Shown in pieces: positions 56,980-64,000 of a stretch of DNA of 64,000 nucleotides. Origin of the DNA: Dinoroseobacter sp. (lineage in GTDB: Bacteria; Pseudomonadota; Alphaproteobacteria; Rhodobacterales; Rhodobacteraceae); the NCBI GenBank assembly GCA_030066795.1, contig JASJAW010000022.1, positions 159,922 through 223,921 of the forward strand, given 5' to 3'. The notes beneath the pieces were generated by a model that saw nothing but the letters and a program-made list of their open reading frames with translations, searched no databases and had not been told where the DNA came from. How positions within the stretch are numbered: position 1 is the first letter of the stretch; every line of letters begins with the position of its first letter. A program made the translations under genes and the position numbers.

Positions 56980-57442
56980 GGGAATGCCCATGATGATCGT
57001 GAGAATGGTCATGCCCCATTGTGCGGCCATGCCCGTAAGCGCCGCCTTCAGGGCGGAACGGCGCATCGATCTCTGTCACCTCAGCCCCGAGCCCGCGCAG
57101 CATCTTGGCAAGCACCATGTCAGCGCGGATCAAAAGGTGATCGTGCTTGATCTGACACGGAGTGTGGCGGTTCCCGATATGCCAGGCGAGACGGACCAGA
57201 TCGCCGGTAACGCGCATCAAGGGCTCCGGCGCGGCCTTCACCGCCACCCGTGTGCCGTCCGGCAAATCAAACCCCTGCCCTTCATCCAGACTCACGGTTT
57301 CCGGCAGATCGAGCAGGAAGGCACGGCCCGCATCAGATACCAAGCGCTTGCGGCGCAGAAACCGCGCTTCGTAATCGAGCGAGATCGCGTCAGTTGCGCC
57401 CTCGGCGCTGCTCAGCGTCGTGATCCGTGGCGTCTGGGTCAT
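56972..57442 (-). CDS. ureE: Urease accessory metallochaperone UreE
   Basis: Nickel-carrying chaperone that hands the metal to UreG. The 156 residues comprise an N-terminal peptide-binding-like domain (about 20-75), a C-terminal ferredoxin-like domain with the metal-site histidine in HIGNRHTPCQIKHDHLLIRAD, and a histidine-rich tail (about 142-156: nine residues of His among Gly/Asp/Ser) that should buffer several Ni ions. Its start lies inside the preceding DUF1127 gene, a 53-bp overlap in another frame. AGGC lies just before the ATG. Confidence 0.93.
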   Translation of the reverse strand: MTQTPRITTLSSAEGATDAISLDYEARFLRRKRLVSDAGRAFLLDLPETVSLDEGQGFDLPDGTRVAVKAAPEPLMRVTGDLVRLAWHIGNRHTPCQIKHDHLLIRADMVLAKMLRGLGAEVTEIDAPFRPEGGAYGHGRTMGHDHSHDHHGHSHG

Positions 57443-57674
57443 GCCAGCCTGCCTGCGCGCCCATCATGATCCGGGCACTGTATTTTTGATGAATGTGGCG
57501 CTTGAGCACACCGCGTGTCAGCCCCATGCGCGCAAGCTCTGCGTCGCTGAGGGCGTTGAGCGCGGCAAACTCCGCCGCTGTAGCGCGGGCGTATTCGATA
57601 GACGCCCAAAAGGTCCGAAGGCGCGCCAGTGGCGCCACAGCGCCCTGTACCGGGCGTGATAGGAACTGCTGCAT
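57390..57674 (-). CDS. DUF1127 small protein (first of a pair)
   Basis: A 94-residue protein with the DUF1127 core near residues 40-75: ALNALSDAELARMGLTRGVLKRHIHQKY, where the spacing L-S-D-x-x-L-x-x-M-G-x-T-R is diagnostic. It starts at 57674 (MQQFLSRP), with TAGAG upstream. After the core a polar tail runs 53 bp into ureE. DUF1127 proteins are short, basic, often stress-induced, and in Rhodobacter one is known to bind RNA; I do not know their role in a urease operon. A 13-nt element 33 bp upstream of the start is also found before the second gene of the pair. Confidence 0.75.
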   Translation of the reverse strand: MQQFLSRPVQGAVAPLARLRTFWASIEYARATAAEFAALNALSDAELARMGLTRGVLKRHIHQKYSARIMMGAQAGWHDPDATDHDAEQRRGRN

Positions 57675-57706
57675 CGGAAACTCTACCCTTCTTGATGAGG
57701 CGAAGT

Positions 57707-57719
57707 TTCCTCCCTGCGC
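57707..57719 (-). repeat. 13-nt leader element, copy 1
   Basis: On the minus strand this is GCGCAGGGAGGAA, ending 33 nt before the start of the 94-residue DUF1127 gene. The identical 13-mer lies at 58043-58055, 30 nt before the second DUF1127 start. Confidence 0.6.
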
Positions 57720-57806
57720 ATACAGTCGCATGCGCGACGGGGGTGCGACAAGCTGTCAGAGCGCAGAGCGGGGTTGCAGGATTTGCAACCCGGTCCGCGG
57801 AACGGT

Positions 57807-58013
57807 TCAGGCGCTTTGCGCCAGCTTGCGTAGAAGCGCGTCGCGTGTGGTGCCCATTTTTTCGAGCTGTAGATCGCTGAGCGACTGAATGCGCTCGGCC
57901 TCGACACGCATTTCGTGGGCGTGGGCGACGTGCCGCGGCAGCAAGAAGATCGCGTCCATCAGAGAAGCGGCTTGCTTGTAGACTGATGAGCGTTCGATGG
58001 CGAGTGACGACAT
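57807..58013 (-). CDS. DUF1127 small protein (second of a pair)
   Basis: A 68-residue DUF1127 protein. The core LSDLQLEKMGTTRDALLRKLAQ (about 45-66) repeats the pattern of its neighbour, but the rest differs. The start at 58013 (MSSLAIERSS) has GGAG nine bases upstream. It lies between ureC and the other DUF1127 gene, so both sit in the middle of the urease operon between the structural and nickel-loading genes. Whether they are co-transcribed with it or have their own promoters is open; the repeated leader element favours the latter. Confidence 0.78.
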   Translation of the reverse strand: MSSLAIERSSVYKQAASLMDAIFLLPRHVAHAHEMRVEAERIQSLSDLQLEKMGTTRDALLRKLAQSA

Positions 58014-58042
58014 TGGAAATCTCCGTGTTTTCGTTCACGAAA

Positions 58043-58055
58043 TTCCTCCCTGCGC
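58043..58055 (-). repeat. 13-nt leader element, copy 2
   Basis: Identical on the minus strand to the copy at 57707-57719 (GCGCAGGGAGGAA), 30 nt upstream of the 68-residue DUF1127 start codon. The GGGAGGAA core resembles a ribosome-binding site but no fitting gene follows it directly. Confidence 0.6.
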
Positions 58056-58224
58056 CGCAATATGTTCTTGTATCCACCTGTATACCACCGACAGAAGCGA
58101 AACCCCGCGTTGCGCTGAGCGAATGGCTCAATTCAGGCGACGCACGAAACGCGACCGTTTCATCCCAATACAAGGCCCGACCCTCTGAAACCAAAACAGA
58201 AGATTATTCGCTTACACCTCTGAT

Positions 58225-59934
58225 TCAGAACATAAAGTAACGCTGCGCCATGGGCAGTTCAGAGGCCGGCTCGCAGGTCAGCAACTCGCCGTTTGCGCGC
58301 ACTTCATAGGTCTCGGGATGCACTTCGATCTCGGGCGTTGCGGCATTATGGACCATGTCCGATTTGCCAATTGAGCGCGTGTTCTTGACTGCCAGCGTCT
58401 CCTTTGCGAGCCCCAGCGTCCTGCCCACCCCGTCGGCCTGCGCAGCCTCGGAAACGAAGATGACAGCGGAGGCTTCTACTGAGCGTCCGAACGCGCCCCA
58501 CATCGGGCGGGTGTAGACCGGCTGCGGCGTGGGGATGGACGCATTGGGATCGCCCATCTGAGCACAGGCAATCGTGCCGCCGATCAGAACCATTTCAGGC
58601 TTCACCCCGAAGAACCCGGTGTTCCAGAGGCAGAGGTCCGCGCGCTTGCCGACCTCGATCGAGCCGATCTCATGGCTGATGCCATGCGCGATCGCGGGGT
58701 TGATCGTGTATTTCGCGACATAGCGCTTCACGCGGACGTTGTCGTTCTCGCCGGTTTCCTCTGACAGACGCCCGCGCTGCACCTTCATTTTGTGCGCGGT
58801 CTGCCAGGTGCGGATGATGACCTCGCCCACCCGCCCCATCGCCTGACTGTCGGACGCGATGATCGAGAAGGCGCCCATGTCGTGAAGGATATCCTCGGCG
58901 GCGATGGTCTCGCGCCGGATGCGGCTTTCGGCGAACGCCACGTCCTCGGGGATTGCCTTGTCGAGGTGGTGGCAGACCATGAGCATATCGAGATGCTCTT
59001 CGATCGTATTGACCGTGTAGGGGCGCGTCGGGTTGGTCGAAGATGGCAGAACGTGGTTTTCCTGAACGACCTTGATGATGTCCGGGGCATGCCCGCCGCC
59101 CGCGCCTTCGGTGTGGAAGGCGTGAATGGTACGGCCCTTCATGGACGAGACAGTGTTTTCGACAAAACCGCTCTCGTTGAGCGTGTCAGTGTGGATCATC
59201 ACCTGCACGTCCATCGCATCCGCAACGCCAAGGCAGCAATCGATCGCACCGGGCGTTGTGCCCCAGTCCTCATGCAACTTGAGGGCGCAGGCCCCTGCGT
59301 GGATCTGTTCCTCCAACGCGGCAGGAAGTGACGCGTTGCCCTTGCCCGCGAAGGCGAGGTTCATCGGGAAGGCATCCGCCGCCATCAACATGCGCTGGAT
59401 GTGCCAAGGGCCCGGCGTGCAGGTGGTCGCGAGCGTACCATGGGCCGGACCTGTGCCGCCGCCGAGCATGGTTGTCAGGCCAGAATGCAGCGCGTCTTCG
59501 ATCTGCTGCGGGCAGATGTAATGGATGTGGCTGTCAAACCCGCCGGCTGTCAGGATCTTGCCCTCGCCTGCGATGGCCTCGGTCCCTGGCCCGATGATGA
59601 TATCAACGCCATCCTGCGTGTCAGGGTTCCCGGCCTTGCCAATCGCCGCGATGCGCCCGTCCTTCAGGCCGACATCCGCCTTGTAAATACCCGTATGGTC
59701 GAGGATCAGCGCGTTGGTAATGACAGTATCGACCGCGCCTTCACCGCGGGTGACCTGGCTTTGCCCCATCCCGTCCCGGATCACCTTGCCGCCACCGAAC
59801 TTCACCTCCTCGCCATAAGTGGTGAGATCACGCTCCACTTCGATCACAAGGTCCGTATCGGCGAGCCGCACGCGGTCCCCCGTGGTTGGACCATACATGT
59901 CGGCATAAGCGGCGCGGGAGATTTTGGCGGGCAT
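58225..59934 (-). CDS. ureC: Urease alpha subunit UreC
   Basis: Catalytic subunit of urease (urea to ammonia and carbamate). The start at 59934 ([16 protein letters not shown]) has AAGGA upstream and gives 569 residues, the usual length; the frame stays open to 60060 without a start that fits. Nickel ligands are all present: H136 and H138 (SHIH), the carbamylated K219 (ALKLHEDWG), H248 (MIHTD), H274 (AFHTEG) and D362 (ASDSQAMGR). The flap cysteine C321 and the catalytic H322 (MVCHHLD) match the enterobacterial residues at an offset of two. It ends RYFMF. Confidence 0.98.
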   Translation of the reverse strand: MPAKISRAAYADMYGPTTGDRVRLADTDLVIEVERDLTTYGEEVKFGGGKVIRDGMGQSQVTRGEGAVDTVITNALILDHTGIYKADVGLKDGRIAAIGKAGNPDTQDGVDIIIGPGTEAIAGEGKILTAGGFDSHIHYICPQQIEDALHSGLTTMLGGGTGPAHGTLATTCTPGPWHIQRMLMAADAFPMNLAFAGKGNASLPAALEEQIHAGACALKLHEDWGTTPGAIDCCLGVADAMDVQVMIHTDTLNESGFVENTVSSMKGRTIHAFHTEGAGGGHAPDIIKVVQENHVLPSSTNPTRPYTVNTIEEHLDMLMVCHHLDKAIPEDVAFAESRIRRETIAAEDILHDMGAFSIIASDSQAMGRVGEVIIRTWQTAHKMKVQRGRLSEETGENDNVRVKRYVAKYTINPAIAHGISHEIGSIEVGKRADLCLWNTGFFGVKPEMVLIGGTIACAQMGDPNASIPTPQPVYTRPMWGAFGRSVEASAVIFVSEAAQADGVGRTLGLAKETLAVKNTRSIGKSDMVHNAATPEIEVHPETYEVRANGELLTCEPASELPMAQRYFMF

Positions 59935-60081
59935 GGGGGGGTCCTTGTCATCGTCAGAGTCGCAGTGCTTTGGGCAGACTAGTCTGTTCGCACCAGCAAA
60001 TGCATCCCAGAACACGAGCAGGCAGCGAGAACGCTTCGCGGCGCAGTGCACCCTGCTCAAAAATCAGGCAGTCTTAGAAAA

Positions 60082-60399
60082 TCAGCGAAGCCGCCGTGGT
60101 CCGCGTTTAGACAAGCGCTTTCTGTTCGCGTTGGTCGCCCGGTCCAAGGGCTGGATTGACGCCTCGACCACCTTGGAGGGATGTGCACCCGACATTGCCG
60201 CAATCATCCCATCGCGGCCTGACTTTATGAACTCATGAGGCTTTTCCGTGACCATGCGCCAGCTCTCATCGAAAGGCGTGTTCCAAACGCCTGCCATGCC
60301 CATCACGCGCAGAACGATCACATTGTGCGTCTCGAATCCGAGCCGCCACACCTTCGCGCCCGTGCTCATAAGGTCAAACATGTTCGGTGCATGCCGCAT
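60082..60399 (-). CDS. Small uncharacterised protein in the urease operon, sister of the H1-like gene
   Basis: A 105-residue soluble protein. I recognise it only as a family seen in Rhodobacteraceae, often labelled antifreeze protein without evidence. Its N-terminus (FDLMSTGAKVWRLGFETHNV) follows the same pattern D-L-x-x-(S/T)-G-x-K-x-W as that of the adjacent H1-like gene (LDLWVSGMKFWQMSVEMQMQ). The C-terminus is basic (RKRLSKRGPRRLR). It lies between the H1-like gene and ureC on the same strand. A weak AAAGGGA is 12 bases before the ATG. Confidence 0.6.
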   Translation of the reverse strand: MRHAPNMFDLMSTGAKVWRLGFETHNVIVLRVMGMAGVWNTPFDESWRMVTEKPHEFIKSGRDGMIAAMSGAHPSKVVEASIQPLDRATNANRKRLSKRGPRRLR

Positions 60400-60467
60400 G
60401 GAAAGAATTCCCTTTCAGCTGTTCCGGCCCGGTTTCCCGCGCCGGAATCTTTAGCCGTAATTGCCTA

Positions 60468-61355
60468 TCAGCTGGCCGGAGATTTGGCAGGCGTCGATTT
60501 CTTCGCTGGCGCCTTCGGCGCGGGCTTCACCGCTGAGGCTTCTGCCGGAGCTTTCGAAATCGGCTCCGGTACCGGCGCGAGGCTTACCGTTTTCTTTCGT
60601 GGCGGCGAGCGGCGGCTCCGCGTGGTTTTGGCGGGCGCAGACTCTGCCTTTGTTGGCTCGGCCTTTGGTTTTGTGGAGGCCTTCGCCGCTGCTTTCTGAG
60701 GCGCTTTCGCCGGGGTTGGCGCTACAGGCTTGGCCTCGCCCTTCGTCGGGGCCGCTGTTGCAGAGGTCGCCTTCACGGGGGCTGCCTGTGCTGCGGTGGC
60801 ATTTGCTGGGCTCGCCTTCGCTGCAGTGACTTTTGGTGCGGCTGTTTTCGCAGGGGCTTTTTTTGCGGAAGTCGCTTTCGCTGCGGGCCTTTTTGCCGAA
60901 GCGGCTTTGGCCGCAGGCTTTTCCGCGGACTTCTCCGAGACTTTTGGCACTGCTTTCGCGGCCGGTTTCGGTGCTGCCTTGGTCGCCGGTTTTTCGGTTG
61001 GCTTTGCTTCCGCTTTTGGAGCTGTCTTTGGGGCCAGCTTTGTGACGGTTGCCTTGCTCTTTGGTGCCGCTTTCGCGCGCGTCGCAGTCGCCTTCGTAGC
61101 CGGCTTTGACGCAGCCTTCGCAACCGGTTTTGGTGTCGTCGTCGCGGCAGGTTTCGGCGCAGCCGTTGTTGCAGCAGCTTTGCGCGTGGACGCAGAACCT
61201 TTCAGCGTCTCAATCCGCACACCCAACGTATTCGGAGAGTACGCATAGGCCAGTTTCATCGCGTTTTCAGCCATTTGCATTTGCATCTCGACAGACATCT
61301 GCCAGAATTTCATTCCGCTGACCCACAGGTCCAGCGGCGTTCTCAGGTTTTGCAT
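60468..61355 (-). CDS. Histone-H1-like Ala/Lys/Pro-rich protein inside the urease operon
   Basis: A 295-residue protein in two parts. Residues 1-50 form an amphipathic, Met-rich helix region (LDLWVSGMKFWQMSVEMQMQMAENAMKLAYAY). Residues 51-295 are almost entirely Ala, Lys, Pro, Thr and Ser (AAKPATKAAPKP-type units), the composition of bacterial histone-H1-like and PHA-granule-linked DNA-binding proteins. There is no signal peptide or transmembrane helix. Its ATG overlaps the ureB stop by one base (TGATG); a TTG one codon earlier is less likely. Nucleic-acid binding is plausible from composition; a link to urease is unexplained. Confidence 0.65.
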   Translation of the reverse strand: MQNLRTPLDLWVSGMKFWQMSVEMQMQMAENAMKLAYAYSPNTLGVRIETLKGSASTRKAAATTAAPKPAATTTPKPVAKAASKPATKATATRAKAAPKSKATVTKLAPKTAPKAEAKPTEKPATKAAPKPAAKAVPKVSEKSAEKPAAKAASAKRPAAKATSAKKAPAKTAAPKVTAAKASPANATAAQAAPVKATSATAAPTKGEAKPVAPTPAKAPQKAAAKASTKPKAEPTKAESAPAKTTRSRRSPPRKKTVSLAPVPEPISKAPAEASAVKPAPKAPAKKSTPAKSPAS

Positions 61356-61660
61356 CAAAGTGCTCCCATAACCCTCTGGTTAAATCCATATATCTTGCGC
61401 CCACCCCCCATGGCCACAAGGGTTACATCTCGGGTTTGCCCGGGTTCAAACCGGACCGCCGTACCCGCGGCGATATCGAGCCTCATTCCCATTGCGGCTT
61501 CCCGATCAAAGGACAGGCCACTGTTGGTTTCAGCAAAATGGTAGTGGCTTCCAACCTGCACGGGCCGGTCACCGGTATTCGAGACGCTCAGCGTGATCGC
61601 TTCGCGCCCTGCGTTGAGCTCCAGCTCTCCGTCTGCGGTCATAACCTCGCCAGGGATCAT
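61355..61660 (-). CDS. ureB: Urease beta subunit UreB
   Basis: Small structural subunit of urease, 101 residues, with the core [38 protein letters not shown] and [20 protein letters not shown] that builds the jelly-roll of the trimer. It is encoded as a separate gene, as in most bacteria. The start is shared with the stop of the small ORF before it (ATGA), so its translation may depend on that ORF. It is followed after one base overlap by the H1-like gene. Confidence 0.97.
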   Translation of the reverse strand: MIPGEVMTADGELELNAGREAITLSVSNTGDRPVQVGSHYHFAETNSGLSFDREAAMGMRLDIAAGTAVRFEPGQTRDVTLVAMGGGRKIYGFNQRVMGAL

Positions 61661-61764
61661 CGCTTCGGCTCCCTGTCCTTGACGCGCACCGGAACGGGAC
61701 GCGCGCCGGGTGCCGGGAAGATCCGGTCCAGAAGCTCATGCAGACGGTCGATCAGGTCTTTCAT
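61657..61764 (-). CDS. 35-residue ORF between ureA and ureB
   Basis: A small gene encoding [19 protein letters not shown] followed by a short basic, Pro/Arg-rich tail, 35 residues in all. Its ATG at 61764 has a near-perfect GAAGGAG site seven bases upstream, and its stop overlaps the ureB start (ATGA). It begins 11 bp after the ureA stop. The first 16 residues form an amphipathic helix ([13 protein letters not shown]). The function is unknown; it may be a coupling leader for ureB or a small urease-assembly peptide. Confidence 0.65.
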   Translation of the reverse strand: MKDLIDRLHELLDRIFPAPGARPVPVRVKDREPKR

Positions 61765-61775
61765 CTTCTGCTCCT

Positions 61776-62078
61776 TCAACGGATCGGGTGATGAACGGTC
61801 ACGAGCTTCGTGCCGTCCGGAAAAGTTGCTTCCACCTGAACGTCGTGGATCATCTCGGGCACGCCGGACATGCACTGGTCCGCACGTACAACATGCGCGC
61901 CGGTCTCCATCAACTCGCTGACAGGTTTGCCATCGCGTGCGCCTTCCACGACGAAATCGGTGATGAGTGCGATCGCTTCCGGGTGGTTCAGCTTTACTCC
62001 GCGCTCCAGTCGGCCACGCGCAACCATGGCTGCGACGCTGACCAGAAGCTTGTCTTTCTCCCTTGGGGTGAGGTTCAT
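61776..62078 (-). CDS. ureA: Urease gamma subunit UreA
   Basis: Small structural subunit of urease, 100 residues, matching the family from [42 protein letters not shown] to the C-terminal [12 protein letters not shown]. Full length. It follows ureD after 19 bp and precedes the 35-residue ORF, then ureB. Expression as the second gene of a ureD-led operon is the common order. Confidence 0.97.
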   Translation of the reverse strand: MNLTPREKDKLLVSVAAMVARGRLERGVKLNHPEAIALITDFVVEGARDGKPVSELMETGAHVVRADQCMSGVPEMIHDVQVEATFPDGTKLVTVHHPIR

Positions 62079-62097
62079 GTCCTCTCCTCTTGTCGTC

Positions 62098-62928
62098 TCA
62101 AACTTGCCAGACGCGCGGCAGAGCCGCGCCCCGGCGCAGGGTCGTGACCAGCGCGGCGACCGCTTTTTTCAACGGTTGCGCATCGGGCGCACGCGCTCGG
62201 ATGATCAGCTTGCCGTCCCAGGCGCTTGCCGCCATCTGCACGCCGTCAAATGACAGTGCCCGCACAGGCTCCAGCGCATCTTTGGCAGCAGGCGCGAGGA
62301 AAGCAACGGTGGATATTGCGCGCGCACCTGAAAGACCGGCCTGCGCGGTCAAATTCGCGGGCGACAGGCGGAAAGGTTCCACAAAGACCGGCTTTCCCGC
62401 GCGCATTACTTCGCGCCGGTCGAGCAAGTTGATCGTGTTCAGGGTTTCGCCCATCGCGGCGCGGCCCATCACCAGCATTTCCGCCCAGAGCAGTGTCGAA
62501 TCGGCATGCATATCGATACGGGTGCTGCGCCGTGTGTCGGAGCCATCGAAAAGGATGGTTTCCTGAGGAAGCCAGTCGAGCCGCGCCCCCGCGCCGAGTG
62601 CAAACGCCAGATCAACCTCGCCGGCGCCAGCCGGGCTGCGATAGGCCCGCTCCGCCGTCTGCGTGGCTGCAACAACCTGTGTGCCCGGCCCGAGATCCAA
62701 CGCGTAGCGCAACCGATCACCGCCGGTTATGCCACCGGATGTATTGAGAAAAACAACTTCCGGACAGGGCTCGTGCGTGCGCGGCAACATCGCCTTGGCG
62801 CAGCCCGACTGGTGCAGCCCATCCAGCCGGGTTTGACCGGACCGCCGTGTAAACGTCGCGCTGGCACTGCCGCGGCTGCGTTGCAGCGGGCTGTGATCTT
62901 CAGGATCGGGGGCAAGCAGGTCGAGCAT
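62098..62928 (-). CDS. ureD: Urease accessory protein UreD
   Basis: Scaffold on apo-urease that recruits UreF and UreG and forms the nickel tunnel. The 276-residue sequence has the family's early block [16 protein letters not shown] (about 58-73), then [36 protein letters not shown] and [16 protein letters not shown] strong AAAGGAG site lies before the ATG. It is the first gene of the operon; the 221 bp upstream, shared with divergent pyrC, should hold the promoter, but no good hexamer pair was found. Confidence 0.95.
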   Translation of the reverse strand: MLDLLAPDPEDHSPLQRSRGSASATFTRRSGQTRLDGLHQSGCAKAMLPRTHEPCPEVVFLNTSGGITGGDRLRYALDLGPGTQVVAATQTAERAYRSPAGAGEVDLAFALGAGARLDWLPQETILFDGSDTRRSTRIDMHADSTLLWAEMLVMGRAAMGETLNTINLLDRREVMRAGKPVFVEPFRLSPANLTAQAGLSGARAISTVAFLAPAAKDALEPVRALSFDGVQMAASAWDGKLIIRARAPDAQPLKKAVAALVTTLRRGAALPRVWQV

Positions 62929-63149
62929 GCGGCTCCTTTCACCCCTAAAGTGCGCAAGACCGTGACCCTCTTCAATGGACGTTTGTGCCGCAGCGCAGAA
63001 ATCCGCCAGCTGTGACCTTTGCGACCGCAGAATCTCCAGCCATGCTGCAGGAAGCGCTCAAAAAATATGCGCTCGGTATCGCGGCCGGACACTGGAAGGT
63101 CGAAACCCGATCGTGTAGCACCGCGCTGAGCCGCGATCGGAGGAGCCTG

Positions 63150-64000
63150 ATGACAACGTTAACCCTGCGCCGCCCGGATGACTGGCATCTGCACTTGCGT
63201 GACGGCGCGATGCTGGAGGGGGTTCTGCCGGAAACCGCGCGCCATTTCGCCCGCGCGATCATCATGCCCAACCTTGTCCCGCCGGTGGTGCGCGGCGACG
63301 ACGCCCGCGCTTATCGCGCGCGGATCATGGCCGCCCTGCCCGAGGACATGTCCTTTACACCTCTGATGACACTTTATCTGACCGAGGACACCGACCCCGA
63401 CGATGTCGCTGCGGCCCATTCTGCAGGGCTCGTACAAGCGGTGAAGCTATACCCGGCAGGCGCGACCACGAACTCGGCTTCAGGTGTTCGCGATTTCGAC
63501 AAGGTGCGCGGTGTCCTGGAGCGGATGGCTGAGATCGGGCTGACCCTGTGCGTCCACGGCGAAGTCACCGACAGCGATATCGACATTTTTGATCGTGAGG
63601 CAGTCTTCATCGACCGTGTGCTGGACCCGATCCGCCGGGCAACACCGAACTTGCGGGTCACGATGGAACATATCACCACCGCCGATGCGGTAGAGTATGT
63701 CACAGATACAGCCGGCCATATCGGCGCAACGATCACCACCCATCATCTGATGATCAATCGCAACCACATGCTGGTGGGCGGGATCAAACCTCACTACTAC
63801 TGCCTGCCGGTGGTTAAGCGCGCCTCCCATCAGGCCGAGTTGCGCAAAGCGGCCACCTCGGGCAATCCGCGCTTCTTCCTCGGCACTGACAGCGCGCCGC
63901 ATACCGATCCGAATAAGGAAAGTGCCTGCGGCTGCGCGGGCGTGTTTTCGGCCACCAACACGATGGCGTGCCTTGCGCATGTCTTTGAAGAGGAAGGCGC
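63150..64000 (+). CDS. pyrC: Dihydroorotase PyrC (3' end cut off by the window)
   Basis: Zinc amidohydrolase of pyrimidine synthesis (carbamoyl-aspartate to dihydroorotate), class II as in E. coli. It starts at 63150 ([18 protein letters not shown]) with GGAGGAG upstream. The HxH metal pair is in DWHLHLRDG, the carboxylated lysine in [13 protein letters not shown], later histidines in CVHGEVTD and MEHITT, and the aspartate in FLGTDSAPH. About 283 residues are inside the window; the family is about 345 long, so roughly 60 residues lie beyond base 64000. It is divergent from ureD. Confidence 0.95.
   Translation, partial: MTTLTLRRPDDWHLHLRDGAMLEGVLPETARHFARAIIMPNLVPPVVRGDDARAYRARIMAALPEDMSFTPLMTLYLTEDTDPDDVAAAHSAGLVQAVKLYPAGATTNSASGVRDFDKVRGVLERMAEIGLTLCVHGEVTDSDIDIFDREAVFIDRVLDPIRRATPNLRVTMEHITTADAVEYVTDTAGHIGATITTHHLMINRNHMLVGGIKPHYYCLPVVKRASHQAELRKAATSGNPRFFLGTDSAPHTDPNKESACGCAGVFSATNTMACLAHVFEEEG

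Noticed and set aside
60468..61248. Long antisense open frame over the H1-like gene
   Set aside because: It is the mirror of the Ala/Lys/Pro-rich repeat composition (Ala/Phe/Gly-rich on the other strand), has no ribosome-binding site and overlaps a gene that is coupled to ureB.
1..64000. CRISPR arrays, IS elements, tRNA or rRNA genes, prophage or plasmid genes
   Set aside because: No regularly spaced repeats, transposase or integrase motifs, tRNA T-loop consensus in a gap, or phage/partition proteins were seen.

Overview
This 64-kb window is chromosomal DNA from an alphaproteobacterium, most likely a marine member of the Rhodobacteraceae (Roseobacter group). The grounds are a 407-residue hemA-type 5-aminolevulinate synthase with an FnrL-like box, the surA-pdxA-rsmA and yfgM-bamB-der orders, an Lrp/cysG/DUF2849/cysI/cysH/DUF934/ferredoxin-NADP reductase cluster, cox-type maturation genes, a urease operon with extra small genes, and many GTG/TTG starts with good Shine-Dalgarno sequences. 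I see no rRNA, tRNA, CRISPR array, insertion sequence, phage gene or plasmid origin. Genes are tightly packed, with many 1-20 bp overlaps, and the content is mostly housekeeping.

Layout. 0-7 kb: surA-pdxA-rsmA (+) converges on hemA-rodZ-like-ispG (-). 7-13 kb: an M20 dipeptidase (+), then an AsmA-like giant and queA (-). 13-18 kb (+): bcp-DUF455, then an envelope pair (M23 peptidase and bactofilin) and a drug-type MFS transporter. 18-25 kb (-): DUF2189, prfB, PBP1a, an AmiC-type amidase and an aminotransferase. 25-30 kb: M48 protease (+), then yfgM-like/bamB-like/der (-). 30-37 kb: an RND efflux pair (+), an M20D amidohydrolase (-) and mazG (+). 37-41 kb: a Hint-like protein lacking its catalytic residues (-), a nucleoside hydrolase and selO (+). 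41-47 kb: an assimilatory sulfite/sulfate reduction operon (+) with a divergent Lrp-type regulator and palindromic operators between them. 47-48 kb: infC, which appears to start at a rare ATA codon and ends in a strong terminator. 48-52.5 kb (-): coxD-coxE-xdhC/coxF-like-molybdopterin-binding maturation genes without their enzyme. 52.5-56 kb: glutaryl-CoA dehydrogenase, a LysE/RhtB exporter, and a TetR/AhpD-like divergent pair with twin operators. 55.7-63 kb (-): the urease operon ureD-ureA-small ORF-ureB-(two extra genes)-ureC-(two DUF1127 genes)-ureE-ureF-ureG. 63 kb to the end: a truncated dihydroorotase gene (+).

How it fits together. The envelope block (SurA, a BamB-like lipoprotein, BepA-like M48 protease, AsmA-like, PBP1a, amidase, M23, bactofilin, RodZ-like) covers outer-membrane assembly and peptidoglycan growth. 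The cys cluster holds siroheme synthesis, the siroheme reductase, the APS reductase and a probable electron donor in one transcription unit. The urease operon carries structural and nickel-loading proteins; its least ordinary parts are a 35-residue ORF between ureA and ureB, a histone-H1-like low-complexity protein and a sister gene between ureB and ureC, and a DUF1127 pair that share a 13-nt leader element. No wholly new defence or mobile system was found. The items most worth following are the urease insertions, the inactive Hint-like protein, the ATA start of infC and several regulatory palindromes.
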